From contig NZ_CP087131.1 of assembly GCF_020911865.1 (NCBI RefSeq), positions 2,170,001 to 2,234,000 of the forward strand: DNA of 64,000 nt, read 5' to 3'. Below the pieces are notes generated by a model. The model worked only from the letters and a program-made list of their open reading frames with translations. It did no database searches and was not told the DNA's origin. Of the stretch, positions 1 to 8,467 are shown piece by piece. Numbering within the stretch: the first letter of the stretch is position 1; every line of letters begins with the position of its first letter. The translations under genes were made by a program, and so were the position numbers. The DNA comes from Chryseobacterium sp. C-71. Lineage in GTDB: Bacteria; Bacteroidota; Bacteroidia; Flavobacteriales; Weeksellaceae.

Positions 1-1892
1 TAGACAAATCTCTTCTGGTAAAATTAGCCATTGCAGGTTTTGCCTTCGGTAACGGAATGTTCTTAGCTTTCCCAGAATATATTGGCGGCGAAGACGTCTG
101 GATGGAACACTACAAAGGTTTATTCCGAGTGTTGATGTTTCTGCTCTCACTTCCGGTCGTATTTTACTCAGCTTCAGATTATTACAAATCTGCTTGGTAC
201 GGTTTAAAAAACAAAATCGTCAATATTGATGTTCCGATTGTTTTAGGAATTTTCGTGTTGTTCGGACGAAGTGTTTATGAAATCATCACAGATTACGGTC
301 CTGGATATTTTGACACGTTATGCGGACTTCTATTCTTCATGTTATTAGGTAAAATGTTCCAGAAAAGAACATACAGTTCACTCTCTTATGACAGAGATTA
401 CAAATCGTTCTATCCGATTGCGGTTACGAAAGTTGATTTTGGCGGGAAACAGCAAAACATTTTACTTTCTGAAATTAAAATTGGCGACAGAATTCTAGTT
501 AGAAATCAAGAAATCATTCCGGTGGATGCGGTTTTGATTAACGGTGAAGGAAATATTGACAACAGCTTTATCACAGGAGAAAGTGAAAGCATCAACAAAC
601 AACCCGGAGATAAAATTTTTGCCGGAGGAAAACAAGTTGGCTCTTCTCTCGAATTGGAAGTTATTAAAAACGTTGACCAAAGTTATCTGACTCAGCTTTG
701 GAACAAAGAAGCATTCAAAAAGCATGAAACGGGATTAGACACACTAATCAACGACATCAGTAAATATTTTACGTTTATCATTTTAGGAATTGCCTTGATT
801 TCAGGAATTTACTGGTCATTTATTGATTTAGAAAAAATGTTTCAGGTGATTTCTGCGATTTTGATTATTGCCTGTCCTTGTGCATTAGCATTATCTTCTC
901 CGTTTACATTCGGACACATCATGCGAATTTTGGGTCGAAATAAATTTTATGTAAAAGATACGCTAACGATTGAGAAGATTTCAAAATTAGACGCTATTGT
1001 TTTTGATAAAACAGGAACGATTACCGAAAGAAAGAAGACCAACATTAAATTTGAAGGTTCTGAAATTCAGGAATTTGATTTAATGAATATCAAAACTTTA
1101 TTAAAAAATTCAAACCATCCGCTTTCAAAATCTCTATATGATTTCATTGAAATTAATGATGATTATTTTCCCGTTGAACAATTTGTTGAAATTTCAGGGA
1201 AAGGTTATGAAGCCAGGGTAAGAGGAAATTTATATAAGATCGGCTCTGCAAAATACAACAATCAGGAATCTAAAAACCTGGAAACCGCAGTCTACATCAG
1301 CAAGAATAACGAGTTTATCGGGAAGTTTATTTTTAAAAATGAATATCGGGAAAACCTTAAAAATTTATTCAAAAAAATCGCTCAGTACAAGATTTTCATC
1401 CTGAGCGGAGATAATTCTTCGGAAGAAACTCAACTAAAAACGATCATCCCAAATGTGAGTTCGATGGCATTTAACCAAAGCCCGGAGGATAAATTAAACT
1501 TCATACAAAGCCTACAAAACAACGGAATGAAAGTGGCAATGTTGGGTGACGGATTAAACGATGCCGGAGCACTAAAACAAAGCAATGTAGGAATTGCCAT
1601 TTCTGACGACACCAACAGCTTTACACCATCTTCTGACGTAATCATGAACGGCGAAAAAGTCTCACATTTAGACAATTACCTTAATGTTTGCAAAGGATCA
1701 ATGACGATTGTAAAATTGACATTCGTAATCAGTTTTCTTTACAACATTGTCGGCTTAAGTTTTGCAGTTACTGGTCATATGTCACCATTATTTGCTGCCA
1801 TTTTGATGCCGCTGAGCTCCATCACAGTCATTTCATTTACTACACTTTCGACTTGGATACTGGGTCGCAAATATTTCCGAAAAACCGCTTAA
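1..1892 (+). CDS. ccoI: Heavy-metal (copper) P-type ATPase, CcoI/FixI type, 5' partial
   Basis: P1B-type ATPase that in cbb3 loci supplies copper for oxidase assembly at the inner membrane. The frame is open from position 3 into the window edge, so the N-terminal metal-binding domain is missing; the Met at 57 is internal. Visible are the TGES actuator motif (about 566-577), the membrane CPC metal site (about 873-881), the phosphorylation motif DKTGT (about 1005-1019) and the hinge motif GDGLND (about 1545-1562), with membrane segments between them and at the C-terminus. Being directly upstream of ccoS and ccoNOQP supports a cbb3-specific role rather than general copper efflux; CopA-type function is the alternative. 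Confidence 0.93.
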   Translation, partial: DKSLLVKLAIAGFAFGNGMFLAFPEYIGGEDVWMEHYKGLFRVLMFLLSLPVVFYSASDYYKSAWYGLKNKIVNIDVPIVLGIFVLFGRSVYEIITDYGPGYFDTLCGLLFFMLLGKMFQKRTYSSLSYDRDYKSFYPIAVTKVDFGGKQQNILLSEIKIGDRILVRNQEIIPVDAVLINGEGNIDNSFITGESESINKQPGDKIFAGGKQVGSSLELEVIKNVDQSYLTQLWNKEAFKKHETGLDTLINDISKYFTFIILGIALISGIYWSFIDLEKMFQVISAILIIACPCALALSSPFTFGHIMRILGRNKFYVKDTLTIEKISKLDAIVFDKTGTITERKKTNIKFEGSEIQEFDLMNIKTLLKNSNHPLSKSLYDFIEINDDYFPVEQFVEISGKGYEARVRGNLYKIGSAKYNNQESKNLETAVYISKNNEFIGKFIFKNEYRENLKNLFKKIAQYKIFILSGDNSSEETQLKTIIPNVSSMAFNQSPEDKLNFIQSLQNNGMKVAMLGDGLNDAGALKQSNVGIAISDDTNSFTPSSDVIMNGEKVSHLDNYLNVCKGSMTIVKLTFVISFLYNIVGLSFAVTGHMSPLFAAILMPLSSITVISFTTLSTWILGRKYFRKTA

Positions 1893-1967
1893 AAGCCCTT
1901 ATTTAGACTGATTTTAAATTAGCCAAAGCCCGTATTTCGTGATTAATGTCATTATTTTTCACTAATT

Positions 1968-1994
1968 TTGAACCCCGAAAATAGGTTAATTTTG
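1968..1994 (+). promoter_or_regulatory. Candidate promoter for ccoS-ccoNOQP
   Basis: TTG at 1968-1970 and TAATTTTG at 1987-1994 match the Bacteroidota -33/-7 pattern with a 16-nt spacer, slightly short. The expected start of transcription lies almost at the ccoS ATG, so the message would be nearly leaderless. Motif match only. Confidence 0.35.
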
Positions 1995-2001
1995 TTGTCT
2001 A

Positions 2002-2226
2002 ATGGATATTCTATATTTAATGATCTTATGCAGTGTTTCTTTAGCTGCAGTTTTCCTGATCGTTTTTATAGTTAATGCCAGAAAAGGACAGTTTGAGGAC
2101 GATGAGTCACCGGCTGTAAGAATACTCTTTGATGATGAAGTGAAGGAGGAGAAAGAAGATTCTGGCAACAAAAACGATAAAAGTGAAAAAGGAGAAAGTA
2201 ATAAATTTGAAGAAAAAAGTGAATAG
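2002..2226 (+). CDS. ccoS: cbb3-type oxidase assembly protein CcoS
   Basis: Small 74-residue protein with one N-terminal membrane helix (residues about 4-24) followed by an acidic, highly charged tail (DDE and KEEKED clusters), the usual CcoS architecture. CcoS is needed for cofactor insertion into cbb3 oxidase. It lies between the copper ATPase and ccoNO, with its stop 5 nt before the ccoNO start, so the two are very probably co-transcribed. The family is recognised by the N-terminal pattern, size and position; the acidic tail is longer than in proteobacterial CcoS. Confidence 0.88.
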   Translation: MDILYLMILCSVSLAAVFLIVFIVNARKGQFEDDESPAVRILFDDEVKEEKEDSGNKNDKSEKGESNKFEEKSE

Positions 2227-2231
2227 TTAAT

Positions 2232-4493
2232 ATGGAGACACAAAAGTTTAGTTATGACAACAGTATTGTTCGGGCATTCCTATACGCGACCATAGTTTTT
2301 GGGATTATAGGATTCGTGTTTGGGCTGACAGCAGCTTTGATGCTTTTCTACCCTGAGCTTCCTGAATTTTTTTTCGGGACTGATGATACAACAATCAACA
2401 GTTTATCATCTGGTAACATACAAGGTTTGATCAACACACACGGTGCGTTTGGTTTTGGTAGAATAAGAATGCTGCACACCACGACAGTAATCTTTGCATT
2501 TGTATGTAATATCGTTTATGTAGGGGTTTACTACTCTACACAAAGATTATTAAAAACAAGAATGTATAGCGACACGCTGTCTTGGATTCATTTCTGGACT
2601 TGGCAGTTGATGATTGTAGCTACGTACATCACCTTCTTTATGGGGATCAACACTTCAAAAGAATATGCTGAGCACGAATGGCCAATCGATATTTTGATTG
2701 CTGTATCTTGGATTATCTTTGGTGTAAACATGATTTTAACCATCAAGAAAAGAAGAGTAAGACACCTTTACGTGGCCATTTGGTTCTATCTTGGAACTTG
2801 GGTTGCCGTAGCGATGCTTCACATCTTTAACAATCTTGAAGTACCTTTATCTTTCTCTGGCTGGAAATCTTATTCAGCGTATGCAGGAGCAAAAGATGCT
2901 ATCGTACAATGGTGGTACGGTCACAATGCGGTTGCATTCGTATTGACGACTCCTGTTTTAGGTTTAATGTATTATTTCTTACCTAAGGCAGCAGACAGAC
3001 CTGTATTTTCGTATAAATTATCGATTATTCACTTCTGGTCATTGATTTTCGTATACATTTGGGCTGGTCCTCACCACCTTCAGTATACAGCTTTACCGGC
3101 ATGGGCGCAGGCAGTGGGAACTGGTTTCTCAATTATGCTAATCGCACCGTCTTGGGGAGGTATGTTGAATGGTCTTCTTACCTTAAGAGGAGCTTGGGAT
3201 AAAGTAAGAGAAAATCCTATTTTGAAATTCTTCGTAGTTGCAGTTACTTGTTATGGTATGGCAACATTCGAAGGACCGCTTTTAGCGACAAAAAACATCA
3301 ATAAAATTGGTCACTTTACAGACTGGGTTATTGGTCACGTACATTTAGGAGCATTAGGATGGAATGGTTTCATGGCATTTGGTGTTATCTATTACTTGGT
3401 ACCGATCCTTTGGAGAACAAAAATGTGGTCTGTAAAATTAGCTAACTGGCATTTCTGGTTAGGTACATTAGGAATCATTTTCTACGCAGTACCAATGTAC
3501 ATCGCAGGATTTACTCAAGGTCTAATGTGGAAGCAATTCAACCCGGATGGAACATTATTATGGAAAAACTGGTTGGATACTGTGACTGCAATTATTCCTT
3601 ACTACAAATTAAGATTCTTAGGAGGGTTATTCTATCTTTCAGGTGGTTTACTAATGGTTGTGAATGTTTGGAAAACTGTTAGACAAGGATCATTCCAAAA
3701 AGAAGTTCCTGCAGAAGCACCAGCTTTGGCAAACATCGGGAACAAACGTAAAGAAGGAGAAGGTTTCCACCTTTGGTTGGAAAGAATGCCAATGTTGTTA
3801 ACCGTATTGTCATTACTTACGATTTCAATTGGGAGTATGGTAGAGATTATTCCTACCCTATCATTGAAGAAAAGTGTACCGACGATTTCAGCAGTGAAAC
3901 CTTATTCACCGTTAGAATTAGAAGGTAGAGATTTATATATCCGTGAAGGTTGTAACGCTTGTCACTCTCAGATGGTAAGACCATTCAGAGACGAGATTGT
4001 AAGATTTAACGGTAAAAACGGACAATATTCTAAAGCAGGGGAATTCGTTTACGATAGACCTTTCCTTTGGGGATCAAAAAGAACAGGACCAGATTTGCAT
4101 AGAGAAGGTGGTAAAAACCCAAGTTCTTGGCATTACAAACACATGTATAACCCAAGATCTACATCTGCAGGTTCTATCATGCCACGTTACCCTTGGTTGA
4201 TCGCAACGAATCTAGACAGATCTAAGATGGTCGACAAAATGAAGTTGATGAAGAATACTTTTGATGTACCATATACAAAAGCTCAAATTGATTCTGCAGA
4301 TAAATGGGCAGACAACCAGGCTGCAAAAATTGTAAAAGACATCTATTCTGAAGCAGCTGACTTGAAAGCGGAATACGCTAAGAGACCAGACGTAAAACTT
4401 GAGAAGAAGGAAATTGTAGCATTGATCTCTTACCTACAAAGATTGGGTACAGATATTAAAACTACTGAAATAAAAACAGCTAGTAATAACTAA
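2232..4493 (+). CDS. ccoNO: cbb3-type cytochrome c oxidase, fused subunits I and II (CcoN-CcoO)
   Basis: Catalytic core of the high-affinity terminal oxidase in one 753-residue chain. The N-terminal part (to about residue 480) is a multi-helix haem-copper oxidase subunit I with a GHNAV histidine near residue 232, the histidine pair GPHHLQY near 280 and the haem-ligand region GHVHLG near 369. The C-terminal part (from about 530) is CcoO: a membrane anchor, a CNACH haem-c site (Cys574, Cys577, His578) and a candidate Met ligand in IMPRYP (about 650). Separate ccoN and ccoO genes are usual in proteobacteria; the fusion is typical of Bacteroidota. ccoQ follows after 12 nt. Confidence 0.97.
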   Translation: METQKFSYDNSIVRAFLYATIVFGIIGFVFGLTAALMLFYPELPEFFFGTDDTTINSLSSGNIQGLINTHGAFGFGRIRMLHTTTVIFAFVCNIVYVGVYYSTQRLLKTRMYSDTLSWIHFWTWQLMIVATYITFFMGINTSKEYAEHEWPIDILIAVSWIIFGVNMILTIKKRRVRHLYVAIWFYLGTWVAVAMLHIFNNLEVPLSFSGWKSYSAYAGAKDAIVQWWYGHNAVAFVLTTPVLGLMYYFLPKAADRPVFSYKLSIIHFWSLIFVYIWAGPHHLQYTALPAWAQAVGTGFSIMLIAPSWGGMLNGLLTLRGAWDKVRENPILKFFVVAVTCYGMATFEGPLLATKNINKIGHFTDWVIGHVHLGALGWNGFMAFGVIYYLVPILWRTKMWSVKLANWHFWLGTLGIIFYAVPMYIAGFTQGLMWKQFNPDGTLLWKNWLDTVTAIIPYYKLRFLGGLFYLSGGLLMVVNVWKTVRQGSFQKEVPAEAPALANIGNKRKEGEGFHLWLERMPMLLTVLSLLTISIGSMVEIIPTLSLKKSVPTISAVKPYSPLELEGRDLYIREGCNACHSQMVRPFRDEIVRFNGKNGQYSKAGEFVYDRPFLWGSKRTGPDLHREGGKNPSSWHYKHMYNPRSTSAGSIMPRYPWLIATNLDRSKMVDKMKLMKNTFDVPYTKAQIDSADKWADNQAAKIVKDIYSEAADLKAEYAKRPDVKLEKKEIVALISYLQRLGTDIKTTEIKTASNN

Positions 4494-4505
4494 CATTAAA
4501 AGCTC

Positions 4506-4703
4506 ATGATTCCTCAGAACTTTAAAGATATATTATCCAATACGGAAAATGCAGGTTTGTATCAAACTTTGGCTCTGATTTTCTTTATGTTGTTCTTTAT
4601 CGGATTGATTGTATATGTTTTTAGCAGACCTAAAAAATATTACAGAGAAGAAGAGAATGCACCTCTTGGGGATGATGAAGATGATTTTAATTTAAAAGAT
4701 TAA
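4506..4703 (+). CDS. ccoQ: cbb3 oxidase subunit CcoQ/FixQ-like
   Basis: 65-residue protein with one membrane helix (residues about 20-42) ending in the FSRPKK boundary and an acidic C-terminus, the CcoQ pattern. CcoQ stabilises the cbb3 complex and is not catalytic. It sits between ccoNO and ccoP, as expected. The assignment rests on size, topology and position because the sequence itself is short and weakly conserved. Confidence 0.8.
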   Translation: MIPQNFKDILSNTENAGLYQTLALIFFMLFFIGLIVYVFSRPKKYYREEENAPLGDDEDDFNLKD

Positions 4704-4802
4704 ACTATTATTGATTATGAAATCGCCGTTAGCCTAGTTATTGCTTATAACATTTTGACGATGGTGATTCATATGACATTTAAAAACAATAAACATTCAC
4801 TT

Positions 4803-5681
4803 ATGAAACAAAGAACACCGGTTTTTGTAAACATCTTGATAATAATGGGGCTTCTTATAGTTTTTTATTATTTATTTGTTCAAAGCTACTCGTTTTTAGC
4901 TTCACCTTATTTCTGGGGAACTGTTGCGATCAGTGCAATCTTGGCATACATTCACAGTGCAATCGGAGATTTGATTGAAAATAATAAATTCAAAAAATTA
5001 TCTGACGCAGAAAAAGCAGCGTACTTATCTGAAAAGAAAATTCCTTTTTTAAAGAGACAGTATGATGCAGCTTTCAAAAAGCAGTCTGATACAGAAGAAA
5101 AAGATATTCTTATCGATCATGGTTTCGACGGGATTATGGAGTTAGATAATCAATTACCAAAATGGTGGTTAGGTTTATTCTACTTCGGAACTGTATTTTG
5201 TGTAGTGTACATCTGTGCATATTCTTTTACAGATTTTGCTCACCCATTAAGCGAATATGATGCTGAATACAAAGAACAAATGGCCGCTATTGATGATTAT
5301 AATAGTAAGCAGCCACCAATTACAATAGAAACAGCTGTATTTTCTGAAGACAACATCGCTGCCGGTGAAGAAATCTTCAAAAGCAACTGTGTATCTTGTC
5401 ACTCAGACGGAGGTAAAGGAGGTATCGGTCCTAACTTGACAGATAATTTCTGGCACAACCAGCCTGAGAAAACATTATTCAAAAACGTATTCCACGTTGT
5501 AGAAAACGGGGTAACAGGAACTGCAATGCAGGCTTGGGGTAAAAACGGCGTATTAACAGGAACAGACATTCAGAATGTAGCTGCTTACGTTTACCACATT
5601 AACCAGGAACTTCCACCAATTACAACAGACAAAGGCGGAGCACCAGCTTATGGTGATGAAGCCAAGTGGGAGAAACAGTAA
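4803..5681 (+). CDS. ccoP: cbb3 oxidase cytochrome c subunit CcoP, single haem
   Basis: Electron-accepting subunit of the oxidase. It has two membrane segments (residues about 8-45 and 115-140 from the chosen start), a periplasmic cytochrome c domain with one CVSCH haem site (about residues 196-200) and a probable Met ligand in GTAMQAW. Proteobacterial CcoP has two haems; only one CxxCH is present here. The frame is open back to a TTG at 4755 with ATGs at 4761 and 4785. The ATG at 4803 (MKQRTPVF) is preferred because the residues before it are low-complexity and non-hydrophobic; there is no ribosome binding site to decide. Confidence 0.9.
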   Translation: MKQRTPVFVNILIIMGLLIVFYYLFVQSYSFLASPYFWGTVAISAILAYIHSAIGDLIENNKFKKLSDAEKAAYLSEKKIPFLKRQYDAAFKKQSDTEEKDILIDHGFDGIMELDNQLPKWWLGLFYFGTVFCVVYICAYSFTDFAHPLSEYDAEYKEQMAAIDDYNSKQPPITIETAVFSEDNIAAGEEIFKSNCVSCHSDGGKGGIGPNLTDNFWHNQPEKTLFKNVFHVVENGVTGTAMQAWGKNGVLTGTDIQNVAAYVYHINQELPPITTDKGGAPAYGDEAKWEKQ

Positions 5682-5704
5682 TTAAAACTTGAAAATATAT
5701 GATT

Positions 5705-5760
5705 AAACATAATTTGTTATTAAATTAAAAAATAGTAACGAATTATGTTTTTTCTTTTTT
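5705..5760 (+). terminator. Hairpin and T-tract after ccoP
   Basis: Inverted repeat 5705-5719 / 5736-5750 (one mismatch in 15 pairs, 16-nt loop) followed by a T-rich run to 5760. It would end or attenuate the ccoNOQP message before ccoG. Confidence 0.6.
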
Positions 5761-5779
5761 TAAATAAAACCAAACTATA

Positions 5780-7234
5780 ATGTCAGATAAAGAAGAAGAT
5801 ATTCTGCGTGGCGGACAGGGTCAGGTTTTAGATCCTGAAACCTATAGAGATTCTATAGGAACAATGGAACAATCCGGAAAGAGAAAATGGGTTTTTCCAA
5901 AGAAACCAAAAGGTAAATATACCAACTACAGAGACTTTGTAAGTTACTTCTTACTAATCGTCTATTTTACAGTACCATTCATCAAAATCAATGGCAACCC
6001 TTTCTTTCTTTTTAATGTTATCGACAGAGAGTTTTTCATCGTTGGACAGCCTTTTTATCCACAAGATTTTTTCATCCTTACTTTAGGAGCTATCGCTTCT
6101 CTTATTTTCATTATCATTTTTACGATTGCATTCGGAAGAATTTTCTGCGGGTGGATATGCCCTCAGACAATTTTTATGGAATCGATATTTCGTAAAATAG
6201 AATACCTGATTGAAGGAGACAGAAACAAGCAGATGAAGTTGGACAGACAGGAATGGAACAGCGAAAAAATCTGGAAAAGAAGTTTGAAATGGTCAGTTTA
6301 TGTCGTGATTTCATTAATCATTACCCATTTCATGTTTATGTACATCGTGGGTTACGAGCAGGTCATCGAGATTATATCAGCTGGGCCATTTGCACATCCA
6401 ACCAACTTTATTGTGATGATTCTCTTTGCCGCAGCATTTTACTTTGTGTTTGCATGGTTTAGAGAACAGGTTTGTACATTGGTTTGTCCTTACGGTAGAT
6501 TGCAAGGCGTTTTAATTGATAAAGAAACCATCAATGTATTTTACGACTTCAACAGAGGTGAAAACCGTTCAAAATGGAGAAAAGGTGAAGACAGAAAAGC
6601 TGCCGGAAAAGGTGACTGTATCGACTGTTACCAGTGTGTGGTAGTTTGTCCTACAGGAATCGACATTAGAGACGGACAGCAATTAGAATGTATCAACTGT
6701 ACTGCTTGTATCGATGCCTGTGATGAAGTGATGGAAAAGGTAGGTTTGCCTAAAGGTCTTGTACGTTACGCGTCCGAAAAAGAAATAGAAACCGGAGAAC
6801 CTTACAAATTTACCGGAAGAATGAAAGGCTTTGCTGTAGTTCTTGTTCTTTTGGTAGGATTCTTAGGATATTTACTGTCGAGCCGTGGCGAGATGGAAGC
6901 CAAATTCATTAAACCAGCTGGAAGCACATTCTTTGTAAGAGAAGGAAAAATCACAAATACTTACAACTACACCTTCCTGAATAAAACCAACGACAAAAAA
7001 ATCGTTACCATCAAGGTGATTGAGCCTGCACAAGGTGAAATCAGCTACAGTGCATCAAGCAAAATTACGGTTGCCAGAGATAAGATTACAAAAGGAACCA
7101 TCAACATCAGCTTCCCGGAGAATGCCATGAAACTGTCTAAGCAAAACGTCAAAATCGGAGTTTACGATATGAAGGGCGAGCTTATAGATTCTTATGAAAC
7201 TTATTTTGAAGGACCATTTAAATTACAATTTTAA
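5780..7234 (+). CDS. ccoG: Cytochrome c oxidase accessory protein CcoG (FixG/RdxA)
   Basis: 484-residue membrane ferredoxin-like protein, implicated in copper reduction during cbb3 assembly. The N-terminal half has several membrane helices with CGWICPQ and VCPYGRL cysteine motifs. A dicluster region follows (CIDCYQCVVVCP and CINCTACIDAC, around residues 278-320), then another helix and a C-terminal Ig-like domain (about 380-484). Length and order fit CcoG throughout. A hairpin separates it from ccoP, but the gene is probably still part of the oxidase locus; the FixH-like gene starts 12 nt after its stop. Confidence 0.95.
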   Translation: MSDKEEDILRGGQGQVLDPETYRDSIGTMEQSGKRKWVFPKKPKGKYTNYRDFVSYFLLIVYFTVPFIKINGNPFFLFNVIDREFFIVGQPFYPQDFFILTLGAIASLIFIIIFTIAFGRIFCGWICPQTIFMESIFRKIEYLIEGDRNKQMKLDRQEWNSEKIWKRSLKWSVYVVISLIITHFMFMYIVGYEQVIEIISAGPFAHPTNFIVMILFAAAFYFVFAWFREQVCTLVCPYGRLQGVLIDKETINVFYDFNRGENRSKWRKGEDRKAAGKGDCIDCYQCVVVCPTGIDIRDGQQLECINCTACIDACDEVMEKVGLPKGLVRYASEKEIETGEPYKFTGRMKGFAVVLVLLVGFLGYLLSSRGEMEAKFIKPAGSTFFVREGKITNTYNYTFLNKTNDKKIVTIKVIEPAQGEISYSASSKITVARDKITKGTINISFPENAMKLSKQNVKIGVYDMKGELIDSYETYFEGPFKLQF

Positions 7235-7246
7235 ATTTTTTAAAGA

Positions 7247-7699
7247 ATGAAAAATTTCACTTGGGGACATGGCGTGTTTTTGGCGCTTGGTTCTTTTATT
7301 ATATTTATTTTATCAATGCTTTTTTTATTTCCGAACGGACAGAAAAACTCGGAAATGGTTACTGACAAATATTACGAAGAAGAATTGGAATACCAATCGG
7401 TAATCGATGCAAAAAAAAGAGCAGATACCATTAAAGAAAAGCCAGCCTTTTCTCAGAATGCAGAGGGAATTAAATTGACTTTCCCTGCAACCATCAACAA
7501 CGCAAATTCAAATATTAAATTTGTGCTGAACAGATCAGATGATCAGAATTTAGATATCAAAAGATCTGAGCAACTTGATGCCAATCAGTCATTCACGATT
7601 CCTGCAAGAGTTTTAACGAAAGGAAATTATACGTTGCGATTGATGTGGACTACCAACAAGACAGACTACCGACTCGACTATGATGTGATATGGAAATAG
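7247..7699 (+). CDS. FixH/CcoH-like protein
   Basis: 150-residue protein with one N-terminal membrane helix (residues about 8-28) and a periplasmic beta-rich domain, the FixH layout. FixH/CcoH proteins help assemble cbb3 oxidase. The motif YYEEELEYQ just after the helix matches the conserved N-terminal stretch of the family. It follows ccoG closely and overlaps the next gene by 10 nt, so translation is likely coupled. Confidence 0.85.
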   Translation: MKNFTWGHGVFLALGSFIIFILSMLFLFPNGQKNSEMVTDKYYEEELEYQSVIDAKKRADTIKEKPAFSQNAEGIKLTFPATINNANSNIKFVLNRSDDQNLDIKRSEQLDANQSFTIPARVLTKGNYTLRLMWTTNKTDYRLDYDVIWK

Positions 7700-8454
7700 C
7701 ATTGATTATATCTGCAATTGGTTTAGGCTTTGCATCCGGTTTTCACTGTATCGGAATGTGTGGTCCCATTGCTCTGTCGATGGGATTAACAAAAAAACAG
7801 GCGACCAATTTCTATCTTCAGAATTTAACCTATCAGTTCGGAAGAATTTTCACCTATTCATTATTGGGTGGAGTTTTAGGAATTATCGGTGAAGGATTTG
7901 AGATGGCAGGTTTTCAGCAGTATTTAACAATTGCTGTAGGAATTTTACTGATTGTGATGGCCTTATTTTCATTTGGTGGAAAAGATTTTGCTTCGAAAAT
8001 TCCTTTTTTATCTAAATTTTTATTTGCCGTTAAATCAAACTTAGGAAAACTTTTACAGAAAGCAGATTACCGCTCAAGATTCACCACAGGTGTTCTCAAC
8101 GGCTTTCTTCCCTGTGGAATGGTTTACATGGCATTAACAGCAAGTCTAGCTGCTGGCGGAATCTTACAGGGAGCATCATATATGGCTTTATTTGGTTTGG
8201 GCACACTTCCATTCATGTTTGCAGTAGTTTTGGTCGGAAACCTCATGAATCAGGCTTTCAGGCTTAAAATTTTAAAAGCAGTTCCGGTGATTATGATTCT
8301 TTTAGGAGGATTATTTATTCTGAGAGGTTTGGAGTTGGGAATCCCTTACATCTCTCCAAGAGCGGAAGCGATGACGATTTCTAAAGATAATAAAGGCGAA
8401 TGTCATTTGCCGGGAGATCATAGTACGCATCCGCACAGTGCGAATTGTCATTGA
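7690..8454 (+). CDS. TauE/SafE- and UreH-like membrane protein, probable metal handling for cbb3
   Basis: 254-residue polytopic membrane protein of the sulfite exporter TauE/SafE (UreH-like) superfamily, about six helices. An N-terminal HCIGMCGP motif and a GFLPCGMVY motif place conserved cysteines inside the membrane region. The C-terminal tail is rich in His and Cys (residues about 238-254), which suggests metal binding. It overlaps the FixH-like gene and ends the oxidase locus. Relatives beside cbb3 genes are thought to act in copper delivery; here that is inference from context and the His/Cys tail. Confidence 0.82.
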   Translation: MEIALIISAIGLGFASGFHCIGMCGPIALSMGLTKKQATNFYLQNLTYQFGRIFTYSLLGGVLGIIGEGFEMAGFQQYLTIAVGILLIVMALFSFGGKDFASKIPFLSKFLFAVKSNLGKLLQKADYRSRFTTGVLNGFLPCGMVYMALTASLAAGGILQGASYMALFGLGTLPFMFAVVLVGNLMNQAFRLKILKAVPVIMILLGGLFILRGLELGIPYISPRAEAMTISKDNKGECHLPGDHSTHPHSANCH

Positions 8455-8467
8455 TTTTTTCAATTAA

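Noticed and set aside
4755..4802. N-terminal extension of CcoP from a TTG
   Set aside because: Polar, low-complexity residues before a membrane helix that starts naturally at MKQRTPVF; not excluded, only less likely.
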